DNA of 64,000 bases from Eonycteris spelaea. Its lineage: Eukaryota; Chordata; Mammalia; Chiroptera; Pteropodidae. Positions 32,766-47,700 of the stretch are shown here, one piece after another. Under the pieces are notes generated by a model. The model made no database searches, was not told the DNA's origin, and was given only the letters and a program-made list of their open reading frames with translations. Location: positions 1 through 64,000 of the forward strand of contig PUFA01000564.1 in assembly GCA_003508835.1 (NCBI GenBank), in the 5' to 3' direction. A program made the position numbers and the translations under genes. Each line of letters begins with the position of its first letter. The first letter of the stretch is position 1.

Positions 32766-35700
32766 GTGAGTGGCCGCGGCGGCGGACCCGGCCTGCGGGG
32801 GCGGGTGTCGGGGCGCAGGCCCGGGGTGCGGGGCGGGGGTGCGGACCTAGAGGGCGGGTGTCCGGGGGGCGCAGGCCCGGGGTGCGGGGCGGGGGTGCGG
32901 ACCTAGAGGGCGGGTGTCCGGGGGGCGCAGGCCCGGGGTGCGGGGCTGGGGGTCCGGTGTCCGGGGCGCGGGGTCTGGTTTGCGGGGCGGGGGTGGGGAC
33001 GTAGAGGATGGGAGTCCGGGGGCGCAGGCCCGGGGTGCGGGAGGAGGGGTCGGGATGCAGGGTTGGGGCTCAGACTAGGGTGGGGGTGCGGGTTGGGGAG
33101 CGAGGTGGGGCGCTGGCAGTGGGTGCGGGTGAGGGGGGCCGTGGCTCCGCCGAGGGGGTTCGGATGAAGACGCCCCTCCTCAGCATGATGTCATCTCGAG
33201 CAGTGTGCGTCTTTCTAGTAATGGAGCATTTAACCCAGCGCTTTCCACAGGCGTCTGGGTCTGCTCGTGGGGAGTGCGGATGGCGACACCCGCGTCTTGT
33301 GGGGGAAGCAGCTTTGTGCTCCAGGTTCCCGCGGGCTCTTAAGCCTGTTTAAAATGACTCACTCCTCAGGGAATCGGGACAGGGGGCAGTGCGGGGCGCG
33401 ATGGCTCTGGAGAAAGTGCTCTGCCTCTGTCTCTGGTCAGGGACACGCGTGGCCCTTTAGAGTGGAAAAATCCACACCCAAAGGTGGAAGCGACCAGGAG
33501 GTGGTGGGTGCAGTTGATCGTCAGTAAGTTTGGCTTTGGTGTGCAGAAACTCCTGATGGCTTTTAGAGACTGTCCCTTTTATTCAATTAAAAAATAAACA
33601 CAAAGCCAATTTCCTGTCTGGTGTGTTGTATTTTTTCCCTTGTTATCCTCTACATTTTTTTTTTATTGCCTTAGGTTTAAAGAACGTTTGTACCCTCACC
33701 TCCTTAGACTGGGCGGAGGGCCCAGACTGGAAGGGTGAGACCCTCTGTCCGCTCCTTACTCTGCAGGAAGTCGGTGTGGAAACACACCCTGCAGCGCTTC
33801 TCCAAGTGGGGCAGTGTGCTCATTTTCTCTCCCTTCGCTGTGTACGTGATTACCAAGACAGCACCATTCCTCATCCTAACGCGTCTTTGAAGCTAAGTGT
33901 GTGAGCGCACTTCGTCAGGGGACCCCTTGGGCAAAGCTTAGCAGCCTTTAATTAGTTGTGACGTCTGTCCTTCTATTTTGGAAGAAAGTTGCATTGGGCA
34001 GGGCGTTGAGATGAAAACCCGTTTTCTCGGACAGCTCATCACTCTCAGGCGTGCTTTGTGCAGGGTCGGCGTTGGACCAGGAGGTGCCTGCGCCTGGTGG
34101 GGACACGCGGTGCTTGTCTGATTGTGGACCAGACTCTCCCCAGCTGTGTGTGCTGTTGACACGCAGGCTGCTCATTTGCTGTGCGGAGCTGTCCTGTGGT
34201 CGGCAGCATCCCTGTCTCCACCCACTAGATGCTTCGGTTGTGACAGCCGAAAATGTTCCCAGACGTTACCCTGGGGGCACAGTGCGGGTGGAGGCCCCTG
34301 CTGTGGACGGATGGGTCAGGCGCTGCCCCCTGAAAGAGCAAGTGTGGAGGGCGCCTGGTTCCTGGAGGGACGGACGAACCTGTCCCACACGGCTTTCCTC
34401 AGAGACACCTTTGTGACCTCACAGTGTGGTCGCCCCTGCATCAGTCACAACGCCGTGCTTCTTCAGAAAGCAGTGGCAGCTTGTGGTGTGTGTCCCCCCG
34501 ACGAGGTGGGGACTGTCTGCCATGCTTGGCCCTGTTCCCCTGCTCTCACGGCGTCTGGCGTGAGACGTGTGCCTACTGAGTGAAGAGACGAGTGGGCCAG
34601 AGGTCTCACCTGGGAGGTGGCTCTTGGGCCGCTGTGTGTGAAGGGCGGGCGGAGAGCGGGGACTTGCCTGAAGCTGCAGGGTCACCATTCTCAACTGGCG
34701 TGGCTGGCGGTTTGGAAAGGGGACTTGTCGGAGCCAGTCCGAGCTGGACCCCGGGTGGTGGGCAGAGGGTCCCCTGCTTGCCACTGGCCTGTGGCTGGCA
34801 GGTGTGCAGACTGCTCTTTTGAGGGTGATGGACGCAGCCAGGCCCTGGAGAGGGCGCTGAGCTGACAACCTGGGGCCAGACTCCTGTGGCCTCTCATCAG
34901 CTTCGTGACCCCAAGCCTGTGGCCCCTGAATTTCAGTTTCCTTGTGAGGAAATATCGGTAAAGTCTGTTTCGTCTCTGAAATTGCAGTTCCCTTCTGCTG
35001 CTCCAGACCGGTTTCCTAAACGTGCCCGGTAAGAGCTCTACGGCCTGCCCTGCACTTGTTTGCACTCTGTGCTCGTAATCTGCTTCCAGCCGACTGTCTG
35101 GGGACATCACACCCCTTAGCACAGGCAGCAGTGAACATGCTCCAGCATTTGAAAAGGAGCCCACGCCTTAGCTTTTGTGGCCCGGGTAGCAAGCTCATTC
35201 AGTGCCTCATGAAATGAACTTGATCTTTGCAGATTGACTCAGCCCAGGGGCCACTGAATTCACCTAGTGTGTTACGAATAGTTTCTCTCTCTCTTTTTTT
35301 TAATTGGCATGAAGAATTCTAATCCTTTACTTAGATCCATATTTTAAATACTTCTTTATTTTGAAGCAAATATAGATTCAGAGGAAGTTGCGAAGAAATG
35401 GATAGGGTGGGCCCAGCACTCCTCGCCCCGGGCTCCGGAGATGGACATCTCACAGAACAGTACAGTTTCCACACCAGGAAACTGCCGCCGGTCCTGTCCC
35501 CAGGCACGCACACTTCACCAGTGTCACCGCACTGATGCGCGTGTGTGTCGGTCTGTGTGCCTTCTCACGTGCAGCTTCGTATAACCCCACCTCCCTCAAG
35601 GTACAGAACTGGGCCTTCACCATAGAGTCCCCTCGGGCCACCCTGTGCAGCCAGCCTCCCCACCTCGCCCCAAATGGCGAGGTACCCTGCACGGTGACAT

Positions 35701-38700
35701 CACGTGTGTTGTCCTGTTGACGTAGGCTCTTTTTTCTCACTCAGCACAGTCCCCTCGAGGGCCGTCCAGGCTACTGCACTGAGGGACGTTACAGTCAGGC
35801 AGTAGCAAAGGAAACAAAAGAACTGCTGAAATTGGGAAGATACTAGTTATTTGACATTTATCTGGTTCTTTGGGAACTTTTGTTTGCCCTTGCACATGTG
35901 ACAAGCTGGCGAAGGAGTTGTGTACGGGGGACTCCCGAACGGCTGGGGTGGTTAGTGGCACGGACCTCACACAGTTGAAAATTCAAGTATAACTTTGGAC
36001 TCCCCCCAAAACTTAACTCCTGTCATCCTCAGTACCTGCAAGGGGTCGGTTCCAGGACCTTTGCAGGCACCAGACTCCGCGGGGGCTCTGGTCCCTTTCA
36101 TAGAATGGTGTGGGAGAGTGCAGAAGTCTCCCCGGCGCCCATGGACTCCCAGAGGCGGATGCGACACCCCGCAGAGGAGGGCCGACTGTGGACGTACTGA
36201 AAAAGAGCTGCAGGTCAGCGGATCCAAGGGTCAGCTGTGCAGCCGAGTTAGGGCCTGCATTTCCGCACGACCTCTGACATGTCAGCACTAGAATGTCGTC
36301 GGAAATAGAGAACACTGCTGAAGATGTCAGACACGGGATGGGCAGGAGGGTCATTCTGCCCGCAGTGAGAAGGGCGAGGTGATAGGTCTTTACTCTCGTG
36401 AGACCAGCCACATTGCCCGTGGGCAGGGGATTGCTGTTTACCCCTCCCTGCTGGCGTGGCGGGGGCGGGCTGCACAGCTGTGTGGAGAGACCCTGCCCTC
36501 CTCCTTGGAGCTGTTTTTCTTAACCCCTGCAGGCGCTGTGGGGAAGCCAGTGTGGGGAGAGATGTAATTAGCGATGGGGAGGAAGCCCGCACTTCTGCAG
36601 CAGGTGCACTGGGAAAGGGTTGAATGACTATGTGCTCTGCTCGTGCGTCCTCGCATAACTTGGTCTCTTCCTTGTTTGTTAACTTTGTTGGAATTTGGCA
36701 CCCCTTTGCACTGTTTCAGCATGACTAAAGTTTGAAAAAATTTTATTTGTTCGTAAAACCCATTTCTTATGAGTCATAAATTGGACATGGGGAAACAACA
36801 AAAATTTAAATTTCAGTTGAAACGCGTGTAAATATTAAACATACAGCTGGGACTTGATTTTTCTGCATATTAATAAAGGTCAGACTCAGTGTGTCAGCCT
36901 AGTTTTTAACTTTATAAAGTTTTAAAAAAACGTAATGTTCATTTTAGTCTCTACTGTACATTCGAAAAATGCTGACTTTTGGAGACAGAGTGCTCTTCTT
37001 GCGTATAGTCTTTTGCACTCTAATGCATAATTTGGATTCCATAGAAACTGATTAAGGAAGTGAGTGACAGGGTGAGGGGAGGGACAGCCACCCTGCGGAG
37101 GAGGAAGGGAGCTTTTGGTCCAGGTTGATTTTCCTGCCTGGGTTGGCGGTTGTGGCTTCTAGGAGGTATCTGTGTGTTCTTCCCCGTTGTTCCTCTGGCC
37201 CCTCTGAAGGGGGGACTCTTTTATGACAAGTCGACACGTCCTGGTGATAAGTGTATTCTCATGCCAGATACCTGGCATTACTTTTTTCCTCTTAAAATGA
37301 TTTTCACTGGTTTGTTTTTGTTTTTTGTTTTTTGGTTTTTTGCAACAACACGTGTCAGGATTTTGTAGGCGCAGAGTTACTGGAAAGGCTGTCTTTGTGG
37401 GATTGAATGGCATCTTCCTGGCTTTGAAGAGGTCTCGTCGAGTCACAGCGGGGGGCAGGTGCGAGTGTGCCACAGGCGGCGGTGTGCCGTGCTGGCGGGA
37501 GCGACTGCGCTGCAGCCCCCGGTGGGCGCGCTCTGACGTCCCCGTCGCTCCGCGGGCTCTGGGGGTGAGGCCGCCGTCCTCCCTTAGCTCAAATTTCAAA
37601 ACTTACAAGGACCCAACAGCTAGACGTTCTTTTAGTAAGTCCATGGTGAACTCGTCTGGCTGCAGTGGGGCCCTGTGCTGCCTTGAGTGCAGCATGGTGG
37701 CCCTGCCCACGGGGGTGTTTGCAGGGGCGCGCTGCCTGCCGAGTGGGGGTCCGTGGACGACGGTTACGCTCTCTGCTTCCTCCTGAAGTCTGCAGAGGTG
37801 TGAATCCTGGGACAGCTTGGACCTCAGGGTGTATATGGGATGGCATTTGGGCCTGCGATGTGACACGCTGTGTGGCTTTTGGAGAAATGGCGCCCTCAGG
37901 AGCTTGCAGGCAAATGAGGCGCGGTCTCACCAGCACCTTCCCCCTGATTGCGAGCCTCCCTGTGTGTTCAGGACTCCGGCTACACAGTAGGGGCTGAGAG
38001 GGTGTCAGGGTGGACCAGGGCCCTTGCCCTTGCCCTGAAGGTCTCTGGTTTGGGATGGGCAGGTCCTGGAGGGAGGGCAGAGGGAGTGAGGGAGGCACAC
38101 TGTGTGCTGGGATGTCTGGGAAAGGCAGGTCCCGGTCAGGCGCTGGAGGGGTTCACGGCCTGTGGCCTTGGTGAGCATCCTGTTCCTTGGAGTTGTGTTT
38201 GGTCCGCCTCACCCCCACCCAGTGTGCTAGAGCGAATGCAGGGACAGAGGGGCGGTGCCCCTCTCGGGGTTTGGCCTGGCAGACGCAGCACTGAGGTTTG
38301 GTGTCGAAACCACGGTGTGGGAGATCGGAAGTGGAGGGCTTTGTCAGCTCGTGGCGCAGTGTGCACTGGGTTAAAGGACTCCCCAGCTTCATGAAATACA
38401 TGGAAGGGTACCCCAAGAGAACAGGCCACGTGACGTCTGAGACTTAGGTTGCAAAACCGTGTACTGATTCTAGCACTTGACTTCTTCAGGATCTTCTGAC
38501 TTAGGTATGAAAGCTGACGTGGTTGAAATGCTACAGAAGGCAGGATGTGCCACAGTGCTGAGAAGCATTTCTGGGCAGAGAGGGCCAGGTGGGTGTCCCC
38601 GTAGGCAGGGGCCGGTGGGGAGATGGCCTCATGGGCTCGACCCACAAGGAGACGCAGGGACAGCTTTCCAGGAGGAAGTGGTCTGCTTTCAGAGAGTGCC

Positions 38701-41700
38701 CTGGAGGCTGAGCTGGGAAGAGGACCGAGAAGAGCCTGGGGACGATGCGGTGTGCGTGCCCCAGAGAGGTGCCACTGCCTACGAGGTGCAGCCTATACGG
38801 GGGAGACCCCGGGCCCTGCCGCCTCCACTCATCACTCCTGCTGGTTCTTCTGCTTTGTTCTTCGGCACTGTTGGCCCACAGTCACGATGTAATGAGGCTG
38901 TGGGAAGTGGGGTCAGAGGGCTTCGGGGTGCCTCCAGGGCGGTGCGGGGCTGGCGCTTGGAGTTTGTCTCCTGTGGCAATGGTGCCCAGAGTTAAGGAGG
39001 GCAGTGATGTGCCCACATCTGCCCTGTGCCCCGGGGGAGAGCCGAGACCATTTTCCTGGATCGGTTCTGGCCCCCGGGAGCTCCCTTAGCCCCCTGGGCC
39101 TTAGGAAACGGGAGTGGAGTGGCTGGATGCGTTCACTTAGGACGCAGTCTTCTGGCCAGTGGTGCGAGTGCTGTTCTGATTCGGTTCCCTTTCTCTCACC
39201 TTTGCATCTTCGGGCCCTGCCGAGCCATGCATCATGGCAGGGCTTGAGAGGCACCATGCATCACACTGCAGAGAGACCTCAGTGTCAGTGGGACACACTC
39301 AAGGAGCTGTAGGCGGTTCCTAGTGTGAGAAGTGCCTAGTGGGTGGCAGGGATGTGGCAGGAGAAGGAGATAAGCCAAAACCGGTCACGGGAGCCTGCTC
39401 TGTAGGGTGCGGGCCCCTGGCACACTGAGCAGGAGCGCGACGCTGGTTTTAGCAGAGCGGGCGGCTCCGCTGCAGAGGATGGCTTAGAGGCAGGAAGCCC
39501 GTCAGGGAAGGAGGGGTTGGTCTGGTCCTGCAGGGGTGGCACGGCCTGAATCAGGGCAGCGGGTGGAAAGGGAAGGGTGGGCTTTTGGGATTTAGAGGTC
39601 AGGATTGACGGGTGTGAATGGCCAAGTACCCGCCATTCGGAGTGGCTTTGAGCCTGCAGCGGAAGCACCATTTAGTCAGCACGTTGGTGCGAGAACCTCC
39701 CTGTGGTCACCCCTTTATAAAAGCAGGTGGTACAGATGGTCGGAATCCATTTTGTCAGAATCTGGAAATTAACCAAAGGTTGATTCAAGAAAAACTGTCG
39801 CAGCTCTGACTGGACCTCCTCTCGTTCTCCTTGTGCTCTGGTGGCCAGGCAGACCAGCCTTGCCGCCATTGGAGGGACAGGGCAGATTGGCCCCTCAGAG
39901 CCCTGCTCAAGGCGTCTGCTGCTGGAGCGGGCTGGCAGCTCCCAAGATCCCCATTGGCAGAGCTTGGCGTCACCTGAGCTCACTCAGTGTGTTTGCGGAA
40001 AGCGATTACTGACAGTTGTTTAATATCACAGTGTGGGGCAAACAAGAGTCAGGCCCAGATCTTAAAAGGCAGATGTGGGGAATGGCCTGCCATCGGGGCT
40101 TTGGGGAGTTCTCGTGGGTTCCGGGGGCCCGGAAGGCGGCACGAGTGCAGGACGGCGGGCGTGCATGTCTGGGGCGGGGCGCTGGCGGGGGGCGGGTCCG
40201 GTGGGGGCTCCAGCTCCCACCTCAGGCTCATCCCGGTCCCCACACAAGTGAGATGTGAAGGCGGGGGGCTGAGCTGTCACAGTCTGAGTATCAAGCCTGT
40301 GCCTTGCACACACGGTTCCTGGCATTGTCTGGGGCACACTAGCTTTAGGCACTTAAGGAGAGACCTGACTCGTCATTGACTGACCACTCGGCTCAACGAG
40401 AGGGAGTTACACTTTACGGAGCTGATTCAGGAAAGTCACTGAACACACGGCAGCAACAGCGGTCCCTGGGCGGGGGCGGGGAGGGCGGGCTTCTGATTTC
40501 CAGAGCTGCCACGTCATGTCATTTAAGTGCCCAGGTTTCCATAAGAAAATTTGGGATGCATGAAGAAACAGGAGAATGTGGTCTGTACACAGGAGAAAAA
40601 GGGGTCACTAGAAAGTGTCTTTGACAGAGTCCAGGTGTTGGACTACTTGGGAAGGAGTTGGTTGTTACAAATATGTTCCAAGAGCTAAAAGAAACGGTGT
40701 CTGAAGAATTAAAGAAAAGTATGAGAATCATGTCTCACCAAATAGAAAATATCAATTATGGAGTGGGAAATTGTTGAAAAAAAATCAAAGAAATTCTGGA
40801 GTTGAAAATATAATAACTAAAATGCAAAATTTACCAAAGGGGCTCAGCAGAAGATTTGAGCCAGTGGAGAAAGAATTGGTGAATTTGAGCATAGATTTGT
40901 TAAATGATTAAGATCTATATGAAGGCACATATAGATCCAGTCTGAGGAAAAGAAAGTAAAAAGAATGAAAAATGAGCAGAGCCTCAGAGACAGGGACACC
41001 AGTGAGCACACTGGAGTCCCATGGGGAGAGGATGTAAACGCCCCAAATTTGATGACACGTTAGTTTACACATCCAGGATGACCTCCAGATAGCATAAACT
41101 TATGGAGAGCGGCACCCAGAACACCACAGCAAACTGTTGAAAGACAGTTTGCCTTTGAAGCAGCAAGAGGCAAACGTTCACGGTCTTCAAGACGGCTTGA
41201 AGGTCAGCAGCTGATTTCTCACTCAAAACCACGGAGACCAGTCGACTGATGCACCCAGAATGCTGAAGAGAGACTGTCAACCAAGAATTCTGTCTCCAGC
41301 AAAACCAGTCTTCAAAAATGGAGAAACCAAGGCATTGCTCGCTGAGTAAACAAGAACGGGGGCGCGCGTTGCTGGCGTTGCTGCTCTGCGGGGCGTGCTG
41401 GAGGGAGGACGGGACACGGCACCGGGAGGTGAAGAGCAACGGGCAGGCAGGACGGAGGTCAAGAGGAAAGATGGTGCAAGTTCACGGTCGTGACCTCGTG
41501 TCTGCTGTCTGATTTAAAAGACAAGGCCAAAACACTAAACTTAATACAGTTTAAAGAAAACTGAGCTACTGGGCTCGATACATGTAAAGATGTAATTTGT
41601 GTGACAATAATAGCACGAAGGAGGGGGAGGGGTAGAGCTCTACTGAAGCAAAGTTTCCATTAAAATTAGGTTTGTATTACCCCAAACTTGATCGTTTTAA

Positions 41701-44700
41701 GGTTAATCCCAGGTAACAACTGACAAACTAACTAAAAAACATTGTAAAAGAAATGGGAATTGGTATACTAAAAACATCTATTAACACAAAAGAAATCAGC
41801 AATGGAAGAATATATGAACAAAGAAACTATAGCAAAATGGCAGATGTCATTGCTACCTTATAAGTAGTTACCTTAAATGTAGACAGATTAAACACTTGAA
41901 TTAAAAAGCAGAGATTGGCAGAATGGATTAAAAAAATAAGGTCCAGCTACCTGCTGTCATCAAGAGACACTATAGATTATAAAAGATCCAAGTGTAAAAG
42001 GAGAAAAAATGATATGCTTTGGAACTGGTAACCAGAAGAGAATGAGCATGGCTATATTAATGTCAGTCAAAATGGACTTGAAGACAAAAATTGTTTTTAG
42101 GGACATAGAAGAACACTTTGTAATGATAAAGGGTCAGTCCCTCAAGGAGATATATCAGTTATAAACGCATCTACACCTTGTAACAGAGCCCCACAATACA
42201 TGGAGAGGGAAGAAATAGACAGTTCAGCACTGGTAGTTGACTTCATTACCCTGTTTTCAGAAATAGGTAGGACTAGACAGATCAGCAATGAATCGAAGAC
42301 TCGGATGACACTCTAAAGCAGCTGGACACAACAGACACCTGTAGACTGCTCCGCCCAAGGAGAGGAGGGGACACATGGGGACACGCTCCTTGAGTGTACA
42401 TGGAACATTCTGCAGTCTAGATCCTATGTTAGGCCATGAAAAAGCCTCAATAAATTTAGAGGGGTTGAAAGCATACACAGTGTATTCTCCAACCACAATG
42501 GAATGAAATTAGGAATCAGTAACAGGAGGAAATTGATAAATAGGTGGAAATAAAACTCTCCTGTATAACTAATGAGTCAAAGAAGAAAACCTGAGGGAGA
42601 TTAAAACATACTTTGAGATAAATGAAAATAAAAATACAACATACCAAAACTTGGGGGGTGTTCTGAAAGCAGTGCTTAGGGGAAATTTATAGCTGTAAAT
42701 CCCTACATTAAAGAGAAGATCTAGATCACTAACCTAATGTTTTATCTTAAGAACCGGAAAAAGAAGAACAAGCAAGACGCAAGGCAAGTGGAATAATAAC
42801 AAAGATTAGACCAAGGGCTGGTCCTTCAAAAAGATGAACACAACTGACCAACCTTTGGCCAGACTGACCAAGAAAAAGAGAGGACTCACTCTGAGCACTG
42901 AAATCAGGAAGGAAAGGAGGACATTACTACTGAATTTGCAGAAATAAAAGGGATTATAATTGTATGATTGTATGACAAAAATGAGCTAACTCAGATAGGG
43001 TGGAAAAATTCCTGGAAGGACACAAGTCACAAATTGACTCAAGAAGAAATTTTAAAAAACCCGAATAGGCTTTTAACAAGGGGTTGAATTAGTAATTTAA
43101 AAACTTTCCATAAGAACAAACCCTGGCCCAGGGTTATCAAACAGAGAAATGGTGCTCATCCTTTACAAAATCTGGAAAAAAGAAGAGCTGGGAATACTTG
43201 ACAACTCGTTCTGTGAGGCCCTGAGAACAATGGCAGAGACATCACAGGAGAGAAGGCTGCAGGCTGCCGCCCACGGCGACCCGGCAGCCCAGCCAGGTCC
43301 TCAGCCGTGACAAGGTGACAGAGAGCCCTGTTCTGTAACGGCAGGCATGTTGGTCAGCGGGGTGGCACTGCCACTGCAGAAGCAGATCTTGAAGTCTTTT
43401 GACAAGAGTGCTGAGAATTCACTGGGGGGAGGAATAGTGTTTTCAGTAGACAGCGCTGGGATAACCACATCAGCCTCGTGGAAAAGCGTGGAAATGGGCC
43501 CCGCTGCACAGCAGGTCCAGACATCAGCTCCAAAGGGTCACAGACCTAACAGCAAAGCTGAAGCTATGACACGAGAAAACGTGAGTGAATCTTTGTGACC
43601 TTGGGAAACGCTTTCTTAGATATGACAACATACCAAGTGATTAAAAAATAAAGATATATTGGATTTCATCAAAACATAAAACTTTGGTGCTACAAAATGC
43701 TATCAAGAAAGTGAAAAGACAACCCAAGAATGAGAGGAAATATTTGAAAATCATGTTTCTGATAAAGGGCTGTATCCAGAATATTAAAGTAAAAATGGCC
43801 AAAGTATCTGAACGTGTTTCTTTATAGTAGGTACACAGGTGTCCAGCAAGCACATTAGAAGCCATCAGGCAAATGCAGCTCTAAACGCAGTGAGGTTCCA
43901 CTTCGCACCACTAGGGTGGCCACGACGAAAGGGAAGGGCAATGACAGGTGTTGGCAGAGTCGGGGAGAAATGGGAACCCTTGTTCTTTTCCAGCGGTGAC
44001 ATAAAGTGGTGCTGCCCTTGGGAGAACGTTTGTCTCTCCTCAAGATGTTTAAAATAGAGTTGCCATGTGACCAGCGATTCCACTCCTAGGTGTCCACCAA
44101 GAGAAATGCAAACACGTACACATGAAAACATGGACACGCATGTTCGAAGCAGCATGACTCATAATAGCCCAAACGGGAGGCAACCCCCAATCCACCAATG
44201 ACAAGGTCGCCAATGTGGCACATCCTTATAATGCAATACGATTCAGCAATAAGAATTCACGCTGCCGTGAAAACGTCCGAAGTGAAAGAAGCCCGTCGGA
44301 ACAGACTGCGTAAAGGTTGCATGTCACGAGATGTTTAGAAAAGGTGAATCCATACGAGCGAGCGAGCAAGTAAAGGGCTGCCGAGTGCCTGCCGCTGGGG
44401 TGGGTGTTCCTTTTTGAGGAGATGAAAATTTTCTGATTGTGGTGCTGGATGCACAAGTCTGAATCTGCGGAAGCCAGTGCATGGTAAGCTTTAAACGAAT
44501 GATCGTGGGAGAACCCGTCTCAGTGAAGCTGGTAAGAGGTGCGCCGTGCGCGTGCGCCAGCCGGCCGTGGCGCCGCCGTCCGGCCTTTGCGCCCTGCCAC
44601 TCCGCCTGCCATCGCCTGCTGCGGAGGAGGCTCCTGCGCACAGCGGGGGTGTCGGGAATGCCCCCGGCCGCTCACGACAACTTGCTGTGGCCACACCGCT

Positions 44701-47700
44701 TGCTTCCCGTGTGGTCCTCAGCGCAACCCTGGGGTGGAGATACCGAGGCACAGGCTCTGCGTGCTGGGGAGACGTGGGGTGGCCGTCGTGTCCCGGCTCG
44801 GTTTCACTGTAATTTTAGCAATGATATTGTCCTTCAGAATCGGTCTTTCGGTCAGTTCTGGGCTTTTGGCTTGCTCAGTGAAATCGTTTTCTACAGACTG
44901 AAATTCTTGTCTTAGACCACGTTTTCCCGTAAGTTTCAAACTCGCTGCGTGGAGCCGAGAGGCCCCTGCGCCCACTCCCGAGGCGGGCTCTTCCTGGACG
45001 CTCAGCTGTCAGCTGATCCGTTTGGTCACCAAGGACAAGAACTCATGGACAGAAGGCCCCGGGGCTGGGAGGCGGTGATTTGCAATCCCAGAGCTTCTGT
45101 CAGGCCTGGGCCCCGGGGCGCATTCTTCCCTGCTGACGGGGGCTGCACTGAGCTCCTTAGGGGCAGAGGTTGCTGGCTAGTTACTCATTAGCCAGCAGCG
45201 CCCCAGTCTGCTGTGGGGACTCCTGGTACAGTCTCGGTGTCTTCAGTGGCCCTCAGACCTGCCGCATTTGAGGTGGAGACTTGCAGTGGAGGTCAGCTGC
45301 GCCGTGGTGAGGTGTCGCTGCCTCCGGTCACCCTTGCTGGCTCTGGGCCCATCTGAGATGGGTTTCTGAAGTCAGCATAGGGCAGTAAGCCTCTCCCTCC
45401 CCCAGAGTGAATTCTTCATCTAAAAGGATAAGATATTTTGCCTGACTTGCTCGCAGCAGGGCGGGGTGGGGAGAGGCAGCCTGAGGCCCCAGGAAGCCCC
45501 AGGAAGCCCCAGCCACCAGTGTGCGCCTGTGCTCAGCTAGGGTGATGACTGGCCCCTTAGCACTGCGGTCAGCCGCGGTGGTCTGCGCGTGGGTCGGCGG
45601 TCACCCCAGTTCTGCTGGCTTTTCCTTGACCTTCCCACAGCCAGGCAGTTTGACCTGGCAGCACTTTGTGCCCACGGAAGTCTCCCGTGGCGCTCCCAGC
45701 CACCGTGTGGTATGGCTGGCGTCTGCTGGCTTGTGCTTCTGGTCTTCCTGCCACGGCGGCTCCACCGTGAGAAGAGGGCATCGGGGTGACGGCCGCTTAG
45801 AGAAGCTGCCGGTTCCCCCCAGACCTGAGCCCAGAGGCTGTAGCGCCAGGCCCTCCCGCATCCCCCTCAGGGCACCATGCTCATTGCGCCTGGCCTCCCT
45901 CATCTCCGCTGCTGGGCTGCCAGTCCTGTGCAGGACATGCCTGAGCAAAGGTTCAGGTGAGGGAAGCGGGTGGAGACAGTGCCAGGAAGTGCCCGGGAGA
46001 CTAGGGTTCACTGTGCAGCCAGCCCTGTCGGAGGGGTGGGGTACGGTGTTTCGCCACATGCCTGAGAGTTGGGGCCCCCCAAGGAGCGGTACTGAGTGGG
46101 CCCCGAGCTGCAGGGCTTCGTGCGCGCTACACTGGGGCACGGACGGCTCCCCGGCCCTCGGAAGGTCAGAGGAGCCCCAGGATCCAGCCTCAGCGGGGCG
46201 TGTCTGCATTCGGGGTGTCTGCGGCCCGCAGGCAGTATGCTCTTATTTTTTCCTTTTCTGTTGTGAATGAAAACACAGAAAATCGCACAAAACCCGTGTT
46301 TGAATATGAATGAGCTGTTATTAAAAGGCAAGCACCCTGAGGACTTCCGTCCAGGTGACCCTCCCAGAAGCCGTCCCACGCACTCCACCCCGTCCTTCCC
46401 TGACCTTCCGGGGTCCGGCTCCCTGCGTCCTCACAGAGCAGAAATGACCCCAGCTGCATCCTGAGCGCCAGAGTACGCGCTTGGTGCTCTTCAGTCTTTT
46501 AATCTGTACCCCGTTTTTACGATGGTCTGTTCAGGGTGCAGGACGTTTCAGGGAGGCTAAGTTGTCGAGGTCGTGGTACGTTTCACCACGTCCTTTGCTG
46601 TGTGCAGCTGGGTCCCAAGGCCCGCTTGCGTGCAGGTGGCTCCGTGGCCAGACTTGCGGTTTTGCCCGGTTCTCACGGGAGGCTCGTGTTGTCCGGCCAG
46701 CTCTGTTTCTGTGAGACCAGCGGCCATTCCTGTCCCCTGCCAGGCTCCACGCATCGCTTCGGGGCTGCGGAACGGTGCTGTCCTCACTCTGGTTTCTTTT
46801 CCACTGACGCGTGGGGTGCCGTCGCGAGGAGACCCTTCCCTTCCTCTGCTGTCTGCCTGCCCGGGGCCGGCGCACGGCAGAGGAAGCGTAGCCGACAGGC
46901 TCCCCCCCTTTATTTACCACTTCAGGGCAGTAGTCGCCGAAGGTGACGAGGTAGCTGTTTTTTAAATGTCTTTGAACCCACGGATTTGAACATTTTTGTG
47001 AATTTTGACTATTGCATTTTTAATCCTTTCAGCTAAGGCCGGCTCCTGCTTTGGCCGCTGCGTTTTGGGACGTGGCCGCTGGTGGTCTGCGGTCTCCGAC
47101 CGTCTTCGGCAGGCAGGAAGCCCAGGCTCATCTGCGCCGAGCCCGCGGTTTCTCCAGGATTCCTGCTTTCCTGCGGCGGGAACAGCAGCTCCTACTCCCC
47201 TGTGGCCTCCAGGGGCCTGGCTCCAGGAACCATACTGTCTGAGAGGGGGGTGCTGTGTCCGGTGAAGCCGTGTGGACTCCCACTTAAGTTCGGAGCAGCC
47301 AGCTTCCTGGAACCTGTTCCCTCCCAGGGTCCCGTGGGTGCTGGGGGCAGGGAGTGCCGTTAAACGGTCTCCTAATCATGCATGACCTAGACCCTGTGTG
47401 GCACCTGCAGCAGGCTCCGACGCCCCACTGGTGACGGGGACAGCTGGCGCAGGCTCCCCGCCTTGCGCTGGCAGTGCGTGCCGCTGCTGCCCTTCGCACG
47501 GCTGCGCGTTCTCTGGGGCATCGGGGGGCCCGGGCTCATCTGTCCCTTGTTCTCCGAGCCCTTCCACCTGGGCGAGGCGTGTGCCTGGCTCCCCGGGGCC
47601 CTCGTGCCGGGCACGATGGCCGGTGTCGCGCTGCGCCCCCACGTGCCTTACATGCTGCACCCCCCCCGGCCGGTGCGGAGGGGCCAGAGTCGGAGCGTGT

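Noticed and set aside
40520..44531. Possible active or domesticated reverse transcriptase
   Set aside because: Every frame is interrupted and a central block is deleted; no open frame exceeds about 145 residues in this L1 region.
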